Shown here: piece by piece, positions 17,847-28,189 of the stretch
Numbering within the stretch: the stretch's first letter is position 1
Layout of the letters: each line of letters begins with the position of its first letter
Position numbers and translations under genes: made by a program
NCBI GenBank assembly: GCA_039679945.1
Contig: JBDKTY010000130.1
Coordinates: 55,379 to 119,378, forward strand
Direction of reading: 5' to 3'
Length of the DNA stretch: 64,000 nucleotides
Source of the DNA: SbD1 sp039679945
GTDB lineage: Bacteria; Desulfobacterota; Syntrophobacteria; Syntrophobacterales; Syntrophobacteraceae
The notes under the pieces: model-generated
The model's database searches: none
What the model was told of the DNA's origin: nothing
What the model saw: the letters and a program-made list of their open reading frames with translations, nothing else

Positions 17847-19244
17847 GTGAAAAGCTTAATTGGAAAAGCAGCCATTTTTATCGCGATATTCTTCTCCATG
17901 CTGAACCCGCGTGCTCATTGCGGTGAGATAAAGTTCGAGCCTTTCCCCGGCATCAAGGATTCCGACAGTATAGTGATATTCGCACCGCATCCCGACGATG
18001 AATCCCTGGGAACCGGCGGACTCATCCGCGCGGCGCTGGAAAGCAAGGCAAGGGTTGCGGTAGTGCTGTTCACTAACGGCAGCCGTTCCCACGACTACAA
18101 AGCCTATGACGCTTTCCTCAAGGACGCCAAGAACACCGCATCGCAAGAACCCTTGGGGCGCATCAGGCGGCAGGAGGCTTTGAACGCCCTGCGGGAACTG
18201 GGACTGGATGAGCGCAACGTAATCTTTCTCGGATATCCGGATGGCGGCTTGAGACCGCTTTTCAACGACTATTGGGATTGTGATCGCCTCTACAGGGCAG
18301 CCAACGATTTCAACAAGTCTGATCACTCTCCTTATGATTTTTCCTACCAGAAAGATGCTCCATACTGCGGGGCCAATGTTGTGGCCAACCTGGTGGAAAT
18401 TTTCCTTGCCCGCAAGCCCAACATAATCTTCTACCCCGATGACGGGGATTTTCACGATGATCACTGGGCAACGAGCGCGTTCGTGCGCTACTCCGGTTCG
18501 ATAGCCGGTTATGATGGAGAGTGGTACACTTATCTGGTGCATAAGGGCGATGATTGGCCTTCTCCTCCAGAGTACCTACCCCGGGCCGGTTTGTCGCTCC
18601 CTCCCGAGTTATCGGTCCTGGATGCCTCATGGCTGATGCTTCCTCTCAATCCGGATCAGGTTGACCATAAGGAAAAAGCGATCGCTTCCCATCGCAGCCA
18701 GCTTTTCCTGTGGAAGGACTACCTGAGGTCTTTTATTCGGGTAAACGAAATATTCGGCGCCTATCCCTATGTGAAGATGGGCCGTGTGGATGAAAACCCC
18801 AATTTCTTTAAGGATGGCCCCCCGCCTTCGTCTTTCCCCGATGTGCGCGGCGATTACCAGACCGGTTCCCTGCAAACGTCGGAAGACTTGACCAGGATGG
18901 GGATGGCCTATAATGACAAAAACGCATTCTTGATACTTCAAAGCGCCACCGATATCGAAACCCGTCTGGTTCACCACTTTCATCTGAGAATGTGGGATAA
19001 AAAGCAATACTCCCGGTTGGACATCAAAGTCAAAGGCATGAAGGCCGATTATGAAAGAAAGGCTCATGACAGTATCATGCCCGATCAGAAGCCCGGACTG
19101 GAAATCCACGGCAATATGATGGTGGTTACCATTCCCTATTCCTGCATGGAGTCAGCCGATGAAATCATGTTGAGCGCGGATGTAAACGATCCGGAAGATA
19201 AGACCACCATAGATTTCATCTCCTTCAGAGACCTGCAAAGGTAG
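17847..19244 (+). CDS. secreted PIG-L/LmbE family deacetylase
   Basis: 465 residues. GTG 17847 is chosen: GAGGGAG lies eight bases before it and it gives a signal peptide (KSLIGKAAIFIAIFFSMLN, then AHCGE). The N-terminal half is a LmbE-like N-deacetylase with the zinc motif HPDDE at residues 48-52, followed by GTGG; later FYPDDGDFHDDHW supplies the second zinc histidine region. Members remove N-acetyl groups from GlcNAc-type sugars. The C-terminal 150 residues form an extra beta-rich domain that may bind carbohydrate; this is inferred. The signal peptide puts it outside the cytoplasm, unlike MshB/BshB-type enzymes. No sugar-pathway partner is adjacent. Confidence 0.87.
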   Translation: MKSLIGKAAIFIAIFFSMLNPRAHCGEIKFEPFPGIKDSDSIVIFAPHPDDESLGTGGLIRAALESKARVAVVLFTNGSRSHDYKAYDAFLKDAKNTASQEPLGRIRRQEALNALRELGLDERNVIFLGYPDGGLRPLFNDYWDCDRLYRAANDFNKSDHSPYDFSYQKDAPYCGANVVANLVEIFLARKPNIIFYPDDGDFHDDHWATSAFVRYSGSIAGYDGEWYTYLVHKGDDWPSPPEYLPRAGLSLPPELSVLDASWLMLPLNPDQVDHKEKAIASHRSQLFLWKDYLRSFIRVNEIFGAYPYVKMGRVDENPNFFKDGPPPSSFPDVRGDYQTGSLQTSEDLTRMGMAYNDKNAFLILQSATDIETRLVHHFHLRMWDKKQYSRLDIKVKGMKADYERKAHDSIMPDQKPGLEIHGNMMVVTIPYSCMESADEIMLSADVNDPEDKTTIDFISFRDLQR

Positions 19245-20219
19245 TCCTGGGGACGCTGTTGGGTAGTCTTGGGAACCCCCTTGACTTTAGGACCCCATTC
19301 TCCTTGTGGCAAGCTGAGATAACGGGCGCCGTGGAAACTCTGAAATCGTTTAGGGTCAGGTTACCTGATTACAACCAATCGGAATTCTGAAAGTCTAATG
19401 CTTTTACTTCACTGGAGGTCTCATACGGTGTTGCGTTCATGATGAATCTACCCTGAAGACGCCGATCAGAATTGGCCCGTTTATGCTTCGATGCCTCTCA
19501 ACAGACGGCTTTTGATATTAAGTATTAATATCGAGGACTTAGGTAACAGGCAAGAGCCGCATTTGGCCGGTTAAAACAGGGACTTCCCTCCGTTCGCCCT
19601 GAGCGGGAGTAAGCCCCGCTTTCGCGTGGCAAGGCGCAGCAAAAAAAACAGCATACGCCGGATTGATGGAAAGCCGATGACGAAGCAAGTTTCGTAAGTA
19701 ATTGAAATTGCTCACCCTAAAAAGCCGTTTGTTGAGAGCGTGTCGAAGGGTGGGACGGGCCGGAATCGAGTGCACACAGCGCCCTTTCCTGGCTACGCCT
19801 TGGCACGCGAAAAAGGCCCTTCCATGTAACAGCCTTTCACGACCTACGGGGTCACCATGTCCCTACCGGGTCCGCCACACTAAAGGTATGCGCGGGAGCA
19901 TCCAGACTACCGTTAGAGCGGTCGGTAGCCCGTGAAACGCATTGACTTTTAATGGATCTGAACCTCAACCCATTGCAAGGGCGCCCTCTTTTTCCAAAGT
20001 AATTTCCCATGTCTGAATTTATATCATCAGAAGCAGAGTAATATGCCTTAATCGGGCACTGAACCGTGTCGCCAACGCAGCCCAGATTCTGATGATTTGA
20101 CAATGCCCGTTATTTTCAGTAGTTGCGTCGGCCGCCCACTTATGTCAAAAGATATACCGTGAATCTTCCCGGTCCAATGATTTTCGCGTTCCTGGTTGAT
20201 AGAAACAAGGGAATCGCCC
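19245..20219. other. long intergenic gap, nothing recognised
   Basis: Nearly 1 kb of lower-GC DNA with no supported ORF on either strand. The ribosome-binding site of the comM gene (AAGGGA) is at its right end. No tRNA-like cloverleaf was seen. Confidence 0.4.
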
Positions 20220-21746
20220 ATGATCGCCAAAACCCATACCTGCAGCCTTCTCGGCATCGATGCCGTACCGGTCGAGGTTGAAGTCGACATCTCGTCGGGG
20301 TTGCCCAACTTCGCCACGGTGGGCCTTCCGGACAGCATCGTGCGGGAGAGCAAGGACAGGGTTAAGGCGGCGCTTCAGAACAGCGGATATCCTTTTCCGA
20401 TGGAGCGGATCACGGTAAACCTCGCGCCTGCCCACATAAAGAAGGAAGGCTCCGGGTTCGACCTTCCCATCGCAATCGGGATTCTTGCCGCCCTCGGGAT
20501 CGTCAACCCGCAAAAAGCCGCAAACGCGGTGCTTACCGGGGAACTGGCCCTGGACGGGCGCGTCAAGGAGGTTTCCGGCTGCCTTTCCATGGCCGTCCAG
20601 GCAAGGGATTCCGGTGGCCGCGACCTGATCGTCCCCGCCGCGAACGCCCGCGAAGCGGCGGTCATCGATTCCGTCTCCGTTTGGCCGGTAAGCCATCTTG
20701 CCGAGGTGGTCGAACTCCTGAACGGCAGATCGGAAAAAGATCCCTTCAAAACCGAACCCGGCGCCATCTGGAATGCTACTTTCGCCGATGAGGCGGACTT
20801 CGAGGACGTCAAGGGCCAGGAACACGCCAAACGCGGCCTGGAGGTCGCCGCGGCGGGCGGACACAATGTTCTGATGATCGGACCCCCGGGCTCCGGCAAG
20901 ACCATGCTCGCCCAGCGCATCTCCGGAATCCTGCCGCCACTCAGCTTCGACGAGGCCATCGAGACCTCGAAGATCTTCAGCGTGGCGGGAATGCTCCAGA
21001 ACTCGCCGCTAATCGTCCGCCGCCAGTTTCGCTCACCCCACCATACCATATCCGACGCAGGCCTCGTTGGCGGAGGCCACATCCCAAGACCCGGTGAAGT
21101 GAGCATGGCCCATAACGGAGTTCTTTTCCTGGACGAATTCCCGGAGTTTCGCCGCAGTGTGCTCGACCTGCTGCGTCAGCCCCTGGAAGACGGCCAGGTC
21201 ACCATTGCTCGCGCCTCGGTCGCCCTCACCTACCCCGCGCGTTTTATGCTCATTGCAGCCATGAACCCCTGCCCCTGCGGATACTCGGGTGACCCGATAA
21301 AACCCTGCACCTGCTCGCCCATCCAGGTCCAGAAGTACAGGAACCGCATATCCGGCCCCATCCTGGACCGCATCGATCTCCATATTGAAGTGCCATCGGT
21401 TGATTATGAGAAACTGCGTTCGGACGGCCAGGCGGAAAAATCCAGCGCCATTCGCGAACGTGTCGGCAGAGCGCGTGCGATTCAACTCGCAAGGCTCGCC
21501 GGAGAAGGGATCTACTCGAACGCCCAACTGAAGCCCAGGCATATCAAGACTTACTGCCGCACGGACGCCGCCTGCCAGTCAATTCTGGGCCAGGCTGTCA
21601 GGCAACTCGGACTGTCGGCCCGCGCCTACCACCGGATCCTCAAGGTGGCCCGCACCGTGGCCGACCTAGAAGGCGAAGAGAGTATCGCGGTCCATCATCT
21701 GCTCGAGGCAATTCAGTACAGGTCGCTGGATAGGAAGATGTTCTAG
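20220..21746 (+). CDS. comM: YifB/ComM family Mg-chelatase-like AAA+ ATPase
   Basis: 508 residues. The N-terminal domain is the Lon-protease-like (S16 fold) part typical of YifB (LLGIDAVPVEVEVDISSGLP, DLPIAIGILAALG). The AAA+ Mg-chelatase domain has Walker A GPPGSGKT (221-228), Walker B LFLDEFPE, and the AMNPCPCGYSG zinc-like block; the C-terminal Mg_chelatase_C domain ends the protein. In naturally competent bacteria ComM is a hexameric helicase promoting branch migration during transformation; the family is widespread in non-competent species. ATG 20220 (MIAKTHTCSLLG) matches family starts and has AAGGGA upstream; a TTG 24 bases earlier is less likely. Confidence 0.95.
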   Translation: MIAKTHTCSLLGIDAVPVEVEVDISSGLPNFATVGLPDSIVRESKDRVKAALQNSGYPFPMERITVNLAPAHIKKEGSGFDLPIAIGILAALGIVNPQKAANAVLTGELALDGRVKEVSGCLSMAVQARDSGGRDLIVPAANAREAAVIDSVSVWPVSHLAEVVELLNGRSEKDPFKTEPGAIWNATFADEADFEDVKGQEHAKRGLEVAAAGGHNVLMIGPPGSGKTMLAQRISGILPPLSFDEAIETSKIFSVAGMLQNSPLIVRRQFRSPHHTISDAGLVGGGHIPRPGEVSMAHNGVLFLDEFPEFRRSVLDLLRQPLEDGQVTIARASVALTYPARFMLIAAMNPCPCGYSGDPIKPCTCSPIQVQKYRNRISGPILDRIDLHIEVPSVDYEKLRSDGQAEKSSAIRERVGRARAIQLARLAGEGIYSNAQLKPRHIKTYCRTDAACQSILGQAVRQLGLSARAYHRILKVARTVADLEGEESIAVHHLLEAIQYRSLDRKMF

Positions 21747-21795
21747 CATCTCGGGTCAAAAGATGCGGGAACCGTTTTGCCTTCAAGATGACGTA

Positions 21796-21818
21796 GGCCC
21801 TCCGGATACCGAAGGGCC
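21796..21818. terminator. hairpin between convergent genes
   Basis: Inverted repeat GGCCCT-c-CGG / CCG-a-AGGGCC with a three-base loop, nine pairs and one mismatch. It lies between comM (plus) and the glycosyltransferase (minus). There is no T-run on either strand, so it is only a candidate terminator. Confidence 0.35.
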
Positions 21819-21918
21819 AGCTCATCGCTGCCTATGCCCATCCATGCTTCGATGCCCCTCAAGCAGCAGCCCATCAAGGCCCGTTTTGTGCTCGGCGGAG
21901 TATCAGATGCTCCCGGGT

Positions 21919-23508
21919 TCACTTCAAATCAGATACGTAAAGTTCAGCGTCGCCGGTCTCCAGCAGTTTTTGAACGGGTTGTGCGGTCATATCTTTGATG
22001 GAGTACTTGCTTTTTTGTACAATGAAAAATCTTTTACGGACGGCCGCACGGTCATTGGGGTCTTTATAACGGGGAACCTTCCGGTGCCACATGTAGAAGA
22101 TCACGGCCGCATCGGCTGGAGATTTACCCTTGATATCATCTCCCGGGCTCATCTCGCGGGCCAGCACATCAACTACGACCGGCGCCTCCCTGAAATAGCC
22201 GGTATCGTCGTAGGAAGCAATAAGATCGCGGTTCATCATGTGCACGGCCACACCCACCGTGAGCAGAAGCAAAATACTTCTTATCAGGCGTGCGTTTCCA
22301 TATCTGACGACATATATAAACCCCGCGTCAAGGAAGCAAAATGCGAATGGAAGAAGGTAAATCCAGGACCTTGGGTCCGGAATCGCATGTTTTGCGAATA
22401 GAGTGATCCCTCCTCCGATTAGAAGGACCGGCAGGAGAGTGAGCCCGCACCAATTCCTGTTGCGAACAAGGGCAATTAAACCGGCGACACACAGGAAAAC
22501 AGCTCCACAAATTACAGCTAACGGAATATCCCGCGTGAAGTCGCTGACAGTGTGCGAGATGTGCTCCGGAAGCACCTGGAGAAAGTTCGAAAAAGGCAGG
22601 CCCTTAACGAATCTATTGCCGGTAAGGGTCTCTATCCCCTCGTTTTCTATAACAACCGGCGTGTAGAACAATCCCGTAAGAACGACCGTCAATACAGCAC
22701 AAGGGATTATAACCTCGGTTAGAATCCAGACCGGCCCGCGTCCTTTTCGGATGAGCATCGCCAGAATCCAAAGGAAGATCCCGGCGGCGGAAAGGAGGAA
22801 AGAAGGAATATCGAAAAGCCCCAATGCAATAACCAGCGACATCAGGCAACAAAGCCCTTTCGACGGATGCTCAACAAAATGGTGACCGATTATTGCCAGA
22901 ACGAGGCTCAACAAGACCAGCAGCGAGTACCCTCGTGCCATCGTGTCGTAGAGGACCAGGTAAGGAAAGATAGCAGCCAGCCCGCTCGCGAGGAAACCGC
23001 TTCTTCGGTCGCCGGTAAGAAGCCTCGCAAGACAGAACGTCAAGGGGATCACACAGAGGCCCGCCACCAAAGCCGGTAGGCGAATGGCAACGGGGTCCCC
23101 CCCGAACAGTTCCACGGATATTCTTACCAGGATAGTGTGCAGGACGTGGTTATTCGGAACCGGATAGAAGAATAATTTGGATATGTCTCCGTTTGCAAAA
23201 TTCAGGAAAGTAAACGCCTCGTCGTACCGCATGGGTTGCGACAGGAAATAGGCACGCAGAGAGGCCCCGATTGCCAGGACCAGTGCAAGCCACAATGCCG
23301 TGTTTCTCAGCTCCGCCCTGTCATGGAGCCACTCAAAGGCGCCACGGACCTCTGACACAACAGGGCGAATCCAATGAATGTTGAGGGTAGAGAGTGTGCT
23401 GGAATCATCTCGAACCGAGGATAGAGGGGAATCGTCGGCATTTCGGTTATTCAAAATTCTATCCTCCCGAATGGTCATTAGAAATAAGTGAATCCGGACT
23501 ATTGCCAT
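21919..23508 (-). CDS. GT-C family membrane glycosyltransferase (GT39/ArnT-like)
   Basis: 529 residues, about ten to twelve hydrophobic segments. After a soluble N-terminus and the first membrane segment (TALWLALVLAIGASLRAYFL) comes the motif RYDEAFTF, the conserved first-loop acidic site of polyprenyl-phosphate-dependent GT-C enzymes; Asp and Glu would face the periplasm. A C-terminal soluble tail of about 110 residues follows. Such enzymes transfer a sugar from a lipid carrier to protein or lipid acceptors; the substrate is unknown. I prefer ATG 23508 because AGGA lies six bases upstream; ATG 23547 and ATG 23478 are in frame without a visible site. It is divergent from the sensor kinase gene on the right. 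Confidence 0.88.
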   Translation of the reverse strand: MAIVRIHLFLMTIREDRILNNRNADDSPLSSVRDDSSTLSTLNIHWIRPVVSEVRGAFEWLHDRAELRNTALWLALVLAIGASLRAYFLSQPMRYDEAFTFLNFANGDISKLFFYPVPNNHVLHTILVRISVELFGGDPVAIRLPALVAGLCVIPLTFCLARLLTGDRRSGFLASGLAAIFPYLVLYDTMARGYSLLVLLSLVLAIIGHHFVEHPSKGLCCLMSLVIALGLFDIPSFLLSAAGIFLWILAMLIRKGRGPVWILTEVIIPCAVLTVVLTGLFYTPVVIENEGIETLTGNRFVKGLPFSNFLQVLPEHISHTVSDFTRDIPLAVICGAVFLCVAGLIALVRNRNWCGLTLLPVLLIGGGITLFAKHAIPDPRSWIYLLPFAFCFLDAGFIYVVRYGNARLIRSILLLLTVGVAVHMMNRDLIASYDDTGYFREAPVVVDVLAREMSPGDDIKGKSPADAAVIFYMWHRKVPRYKDPNDRAAVRKRFFIVQKSKYSIKDMTAQPVQKLLETGDAELYVSDLK

Positions 23509-23806
23509 GATTATCCTGATAGGCCAGCCGCATATACCCTTTATCATCCGAATTCAATGCTGACTTAATCGTGAGATTCGAAGTGCCGACTGGGCTCTCG
23601 ATCGGCTGTTCGCCAGTCAGTGCCAAGCCGGGGCGAAAATTGTCGATCCGGTTTGGCTTTTGCATCTCCGAACCAGATGGATTCATGCGATCAGGAATAT
23701 TTCGTATCTAATAGGACTTGACCTCGTCTATTTTAACGGTAAGCTGCTGGAAATCACGAAAATCTTCAGTCACTGAAATCTGTTGCGCCAGCCGGAGGAT
23801 TTCTTC

Positions 23807-26662
23807 TTGGAAAAAGGAAAGATCTCGACAACTCTGCCCACATGCCTTTTCTTCGGACTCGCGGGTCTTGTGGCGAACTGGTTCAGGGTGGAGCTTTTTT
23901 TCAACCAGGAATTCCTTTTCGGCTCTTCCTGCGTGATCCTCGCGATACTGATGAGGGTGGGGGTGGCCTACGGGGCGCTTACCGGGTTCATCGCCGGCAT
24001 TTACACCTATTTTCTCTGGAATCATCCCTGGGCGCTTATTGTCGTAACCTGCGAGGCGTTGTTCGTTGCCGGCATGTATGCACGGCTGCGAGGAAACATA
24101 GTCATATACGACATGGCTTACTGGGCTTTTGTCGGAATGCCCCTGATCTTTGTCTTCTACCACTACTTCATGGGCATCCAGCTTCAGAGCACTGTATTCG
24201 TGATGCTCAAGCAGATGGTCAATGGGGTCTTTAACGCCCTTGTCGCATTCGCCATAGCGGTCACTTTCAGATACAGGAAAATCACGGAGGGGGAATGGAT
24301 ATCCTTCTCCAACCTGATTTTCGTGATCATGGAATCGGCGGTCCTGCTGCCCGCTCTGCTTCTTTTCCTTATCGGACTCAGGACTTACCCGGACATAGAA
24401 AAGGAGGCGTTTGAATCCAAGCTGGCGCACAATACCGAGATAATCCGGAGCACCCTTTCTGACTGGATCGACGATCATCGCTACAACATCAGGGCATTTG
24501 CCGGCATGGTAGCCAACATGGAGGGTTCGTCCGCCGAGACTCTACAGCACCGGCTTGAAACGGTGAGAGCGGCGAGCACCACGTTTTCGAGCATGGGAAT
24601 ACTCAATGAGGATTCGGTCCCCATAGCCTTTTCCCCCGAAATGGACGAGGACGGCAAATCGATCTTTGACCCTGCCTTTTCCGGCCTGCCGGACCTGCGC
24701 GCCATGCGAGAGAACAAAAAGACCATGGTCCTTGACCTTGTCATGAGCAAAACAGAGAAACCCGTTCCAAAGCTGTTGCTTCTGTCCCCGGTCCTGGTCG
24801 CCGCGGAATACAGGGGATATTGCGCCGGTGTTTTGGAGTTGACGCAAATTACGGCCATGCTCACCAATTTCGCGCTCCGGGACGGTATCGATATAATCAC
24901 CCTCATGGACGGGAGTGGAAAGGTCATTGCCAGCACCTCGCGAGATCTCGCAATCATGGATCCGTTGCCGCCGCAATACGTTGAAAGCCGTGGCGCCACG
25001 CCCTCGGTAGCCTTCTATAGAATGCCACACCCCCGTTCGAGCACGAATGTGCAGCGCTGGGGGGAATCCTTCATGGTCAAAACCGCCCATATCGACCAGG
25101 ATTACGGATGGCGGGTAGTCGTCGAGACATCGTTTGCTCCGGTCTTTGAACGGGTCTCCCGCTACAGCACAATTGCCCTGGCATTGTTGAGCATACTGAC
25201 ATTCATAACGGTCATACTCTCCCATCTCTTCAGCCGAAGTGTCGTGTCTCCAATTGTACGGTTGCGGGATGCCACCAGGTATTTTCCCGAACAGCTCGAA
25301 AAAGTCGCCGATTTCAACTGGCCCCGGAGCAACATCAGGGAACTCGCCGACCTTTCCATAAACTTCCAGGGAATGGCTTACGCGTTGAGCGCTTCTTTCA
25401 GGCGACTGGCGGAGTTCAACGAAACCCTGGAGCAAAGGATTCGGAGCAGGACCGAGGAACTGCGACGGGAAGTCGAGGAACGGCGCAGAACGGAGATTTC
25501 TCTTCGAGAAAGCGAGGAGCGGTTTCGTAAGATATTTGAGGAAGGCCCCCTGGGAATGGCGATCATCGAAGCCAACTACGGGTTTTCCAAGGTCAACTCG
25601 AAGCTCTGCGAAATGCTCGGCTATACCGAGCAGGAACTCTGCGATCTGAGCTTTCCGGCGGTAGCCAAATTCCATGACCCGTGCCTGGGCGAGGATCTCA
25701 TAGACAGCATCCTTGCGAATGCCATCCCGTCCATCGATACGGAAAACATTTATGTCACCATGAGCGGGGATATAATGTGGGGGCATTCAAGCCTCTCGGC
25801 CATACGGTACAATGCCGGGAATGCACTCTATGGTTTATTGATCGTGGAGAACATTACCAGGCGAAAAGTGGTGGAAGAAGAGCTGGACAACTACCGGGAG
25901 CATCTGGAGAATCTCGTTCAGAGCCGCACCAGCCAATTGGCGATGGTAAACGAGCAATTAATGCGGGAAATCGAGCACCGTAAAACTGTCGAAGAAGCCC
26001 TCAGAAGCGGCCAGAAGCAACTGCACGCACTGGGGGTGAAACTCGCCGAAAGTGAAGAGAGTGAAAGGCGGCGGCTTGCCCTGGAATTGCACGACAGGGT
26101 TGGCCAGAATCTCAGCACCCTCAACATCAACCTCAACATATTGAAGACGCTTATTCCGGCCGGATCAAATCCGAACTGCGCGGAGCGTATCAGGGACTCC
26201 CTGGCACTGGTGCGGGAGACATTCAAATCAATTCGTGATGTAATGGCGGATCTCCGCCCCCCTGTTCTGGACGACTACGGCCTCGCGGCGGCGGTGCGCT
26301 GGTATGCGGACCTGTTCAGGGAGCGCACCGGAATAGAGACAACTGTTCAGGCGGAAGATTTTACGGCCCGCGTGCCGCTGCACATCGAGACGGCATTATT
26401 CCGCATCATGCAGGAGGCGTTGAGCAACGTCGCGCGCCATGCAAAAGCCACGAACACGACCGTCACGCTCACGGAAGCGAAATGCCAGGTCAGGATGAAG
26501 GTCGAGGACAATGGGGTCGGTTTCGATACTCGGGCGGAACCCGCAAGCAGGGAGCCGCGCTGGGGATTGATGAGCATGAAGGAGAGGGCCGAGGGAATCG
26601 GAGGGACCCTGCGAATCAGGTCCAAACCGGGTAAAGGGACGGAAGTGGTTATCATCGCGTGA
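23807..26662 (+). CDS. membrane sensor histidine kinase, NarL-type (HisKA_3)
   Basis: 951 residues. N-terminus with about six membrane helices (10-190), then an extracytoplasmic sensor loop of about 250 residues resembling dCache, another membrane helix (STIALALLSILTFITVILSH) with a HAMP-like linker, a coiled coil, a PAS domain (about 580-690), a second coiled coil and a HisKA_3 kinase. Phospho-acceptor His762 is in LELHDRVGQNLS; HATPase signatures are NVARHAKAT and DNGVGFD. TTG 23807 is chosen because GGAGG lies eight bases before it and the membrane part starts at once; an in-frame TTG at 23783 has no site. It is followed after 441 bases by a LuxR-type regulator, almost surely its partner. 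Confidence 0.92.
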   Translation: MEKGKISTTLPTCLFFGLAGLVANWFRVELFFNQEFLFGSSCVILAILMRVGVAYGALTGFIAGIYTYFLWNHPWALIVVTCEALFVAGMYARLRGNIVIYDMAYWAFVGMPLIFVFYHYFMGIQLQSTVFVMLKQMVNGVFNALVAFAIAVTFRYRKITEGEWISFSNLIFVIMESAVLLPALLLFLIGLRTYPDIEKEAFESKLAHNTEIIRSTLSDWIDDHRYNIRAFAGMVANMEGSSAETLQHRLETVRAASTTFSSMGILNEDSVPIAFSPEMDEDGKSIFDPAFSGLPDLRAMRENKKTMVLDLVMSKTEKPVPKLLLLSPVLVAAEYRGYCAGVLELTQITAMLTNFALRDGIDIITLMDGSGKVIASTSRDLAIMDPLPPQYVESRGATPSVAFYRMPHPRSSTNVQRWGESFMVKTAHIDQDYGWRVVVETSFAPVFERVSRYSTIALALLSILTFITVILSHLFSRSVVSPIVRLRDATRYFPEQLEKVADFNWPRSNIRELADLSINFQGMAYALSASFRRLAEFNETLEQRIRSRTEELRREVEERRRTEISLRESEERFRKIFEEGPLGMAIIEANYGFSKVNSKLCEMLGYTEQELCDLSFPAVAKFHDPCLGEDLIDSILANAIPSIDTENIYVTMSGDIMWGHSSLSAIRYNAGNALYGLLIVENITRRKVVEEELDNYREHLENLVQSRTSQLAMVNEQLMREIEHRKTVEEALRSGQKQLHALGVKLAESEESERRRLALELHDRVGQNLSTLNINLNILKTLIPAGSNPNCAERIRDSLALVRETFKSIRDVMADLRPPVLDDYGLAAAVRWYADLFRERTGIETTVQAEDFTARVPLHIETALFRIMQEALSNVARHAKATNTTVTLTEAKCQVRMKVEDNGVGFDTRAEPASREPRWGLMSMKERAEGIGGTLRIRSKPGKGTEVVIIA

Positions 26663-27103
26663 GTATCCGGCTCGTTTGGCTATTACCCGTTCATGCTTTG
26701 ACATCTCGCGGTAAACAGCTATAGAGATTGTGCAATATCAATAACATATATGGTAGCCAGGTCATCAATCCCGTCATTTCAGTGGAAGCTGGAATCCAGG
26801 GTTTTTGGCTGCCCGCTCGGGAAAGGCCCGGGCCCCGGCTTTCGCCGGGGTGACGCACCGAGGGCGGATGTCCGCTGCCGCACCTGGTATGTGGATCAGG
26901 CTTCCCAGTCTTCCGGGGTTCACGCAGCAACCCGTTCCGCCTTTCGAAACGTGGGGGCGAACGGGACCGAATACGTCGTTTCTCGGTAAGGGACTCTGTC
27001 TTGCATAGGGCGACAAAAGGATGCTCTTCGCAGTTGTGGGAAGAGGCGCTCCAGGCAGCGCAACGGGGAATTATCCCCTGCTCTTCTTGAGATTGGAAGG
27101 ATC
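26663..27103. other. gap between sensor kinase and its regulator
   Basis: No gene. It contains an 84-bp element with inverted ends (26772-26855). The ribosome-binding site of the regulator gene (GGAAGGATC) is at its right end. Confidence 0.45.
26772..26855. repeat. REP/MITE-like element with imperfect inverted ends
   Basis: Begins CGTCATTTCAGTGGAAGCTG and ends with CCGGGGTGACG. The first 26 bases and the reverse complement of the last 26 match at 16 positions, and all ten mismatches are transitions. This is the general form of the 'CGTCATTCCCGCGAAAGCGGG' intergenic repeats common in deltaproteobacteria. A second half-copy is at 55103. Confidence 0.7.
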
Positions 27104-27778
27104 ATGAAAATACGCGTTCTGATTGCCGACGATCATGCGGTTCTACGGGACGGACTACGCCTGCTGCTGGAAGCGGGAGGTGATATAACCGTGGTGGGGA
27201 GCGAGGGAAATGGTCGCGATGCGCTGCAAAGGGCGCAGCAACTGCTGCCCGACGTCATTGTCATGGACATCTCAATGCCACGGTTAAACGGCATCGAAGC
27301 CACGGAACAGATCCGCGCCACCTGCCCGAACACCCGGGTCATCATTCTGTCGGTATACTCCACGGCGGAGCACGTTTTTCGTGCCCTCCGCGCGGGTGCG
27401 AGAGGCTATCTGCTCAAGGAGTCCGCGGGTGAAGAAGTCGTGGAAGCGGTGAGGACCATCCATTCCGGCCGCCACTACTTCAGCCCGGCGATAAACGAGG
27501 TCATGGTTCAGGATTATATCCAGCACCGTTTGGAAGCTCAGGCCAGAAGTCCCCTTGAAAGCCTGAGCGGACGAGAGAAAGAGGTCCTACAACTGCTGGT
27601 GGAAGGAAAGTCCAATGGCGAGATTGCCCAAAGTCTGCACCTGTCAGTCAAATCGGTCGAAACCTACCGCAGCCGGTTGATGCAGAAGTTGGGTATTTCC
27701 GATCTTCCCAGCCTGGTACGATTTGCCATTCAGATGGGATTGACCCCCGTGGAGATCTCCAACTCCAGTTTATGCTAA
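27104..27778 (+). CDS. NarL/FixJ-family response regulator
   Basis: 224 residues. Receiver domain (1-120) with Asp9, Asp10, phospho-acceptor Asp55 in VIVMDISMP, a Ser/Thr switch position in IILSVYS and Lys in LLKES. A LuxR-type helix-turn-helix follows (about 152-212: LSGREKEVLQLLVEGKSNGE, IAQSLHLSVKSVETYRS). The start is at ATG with GGAAGGATC upstream. It should bind DNA as a dimer when phosphorylated by the HisKA_3 kinase immediately upstream. Target promoters are not evident in the window. Confidence 0.95.
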   Translation: MKIRVLIADDHAVLRDGLRLLLEAGGDITVVGSEGNGRDALQRAQQLLPDVIVMDISMPRLNGIEATEQIRATCPNTRVIILSVYSTAEHVFRALRAGARGYLLKESAGEEVVEAVRTIHSGRHYFSPAINEVMVQDYIQHRLEAQARSPLESLSGREKEVLQLLVEGKSNGEIAQSLHLSVKSVETYRSRLMQKLGISDLPSLVRFAIQMGLTPVEISNSSLC

Positions 27779-28149
27779 CGGCCTGCCTTCGGATTTCGCT
27801 GCTCCAATGTTCCCCGCGCAAGCGGTAATCACCAGAGTCTGAATCCGTATTTGCCCCGTGATTGCTTCAGCCCGTTAACATGGACAACGGCAACGCGCCC
27901 ATCGAAAATCAGGTGTTAGACAGTGCATTTATTACCGCCTTTTCAAGCTTTCCCGACAAGGATCATAGAGCTTTCCTGACAAACTCCAATTCAGATTTGT
28001 GCTATCGGAATCAAACCAAATCTATTATGTCGAGTACCACCGGTCGCTCGCCACAAGGAGCTTATTGCCCATTCGTATCCTTGGGGTGAGTGACCTCCGC
28101 GAAACTGGAAGAGGATTACCGCCCCCGTGGTGGATAAGGATGATACCCC
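27779..28149. other. intergenic gap, no gene
   Basis: Nothing recognisable apart from the 12 bases at the right end (28138-28149) that begin the duplicated segment shared with 28714-28765. Confidence 0.4.
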
Positions 28150-28189
28150 ATGATCTTTGTGAAGGAACTGGCTCCCGGGGAGATTCAGC
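28138..28189 (+). repeat. 52-bp duplicated segment, copy 1 (start of HTH gene)
   Basis: Starts GGATGATACCCCATGATCTT and covers the start codon and first 13 codons of the HTH gene. It differs from 28714-28765 at two positions: the start-codon T (ATG versus ACG) and one further G to A change. Confidence 0.9.

Noticed and set aside
24542..25786. Minus-strand frame of 414 codons inside the membrane sensor kinase
   Set aside because: Antisense shadow with no domain motifs.
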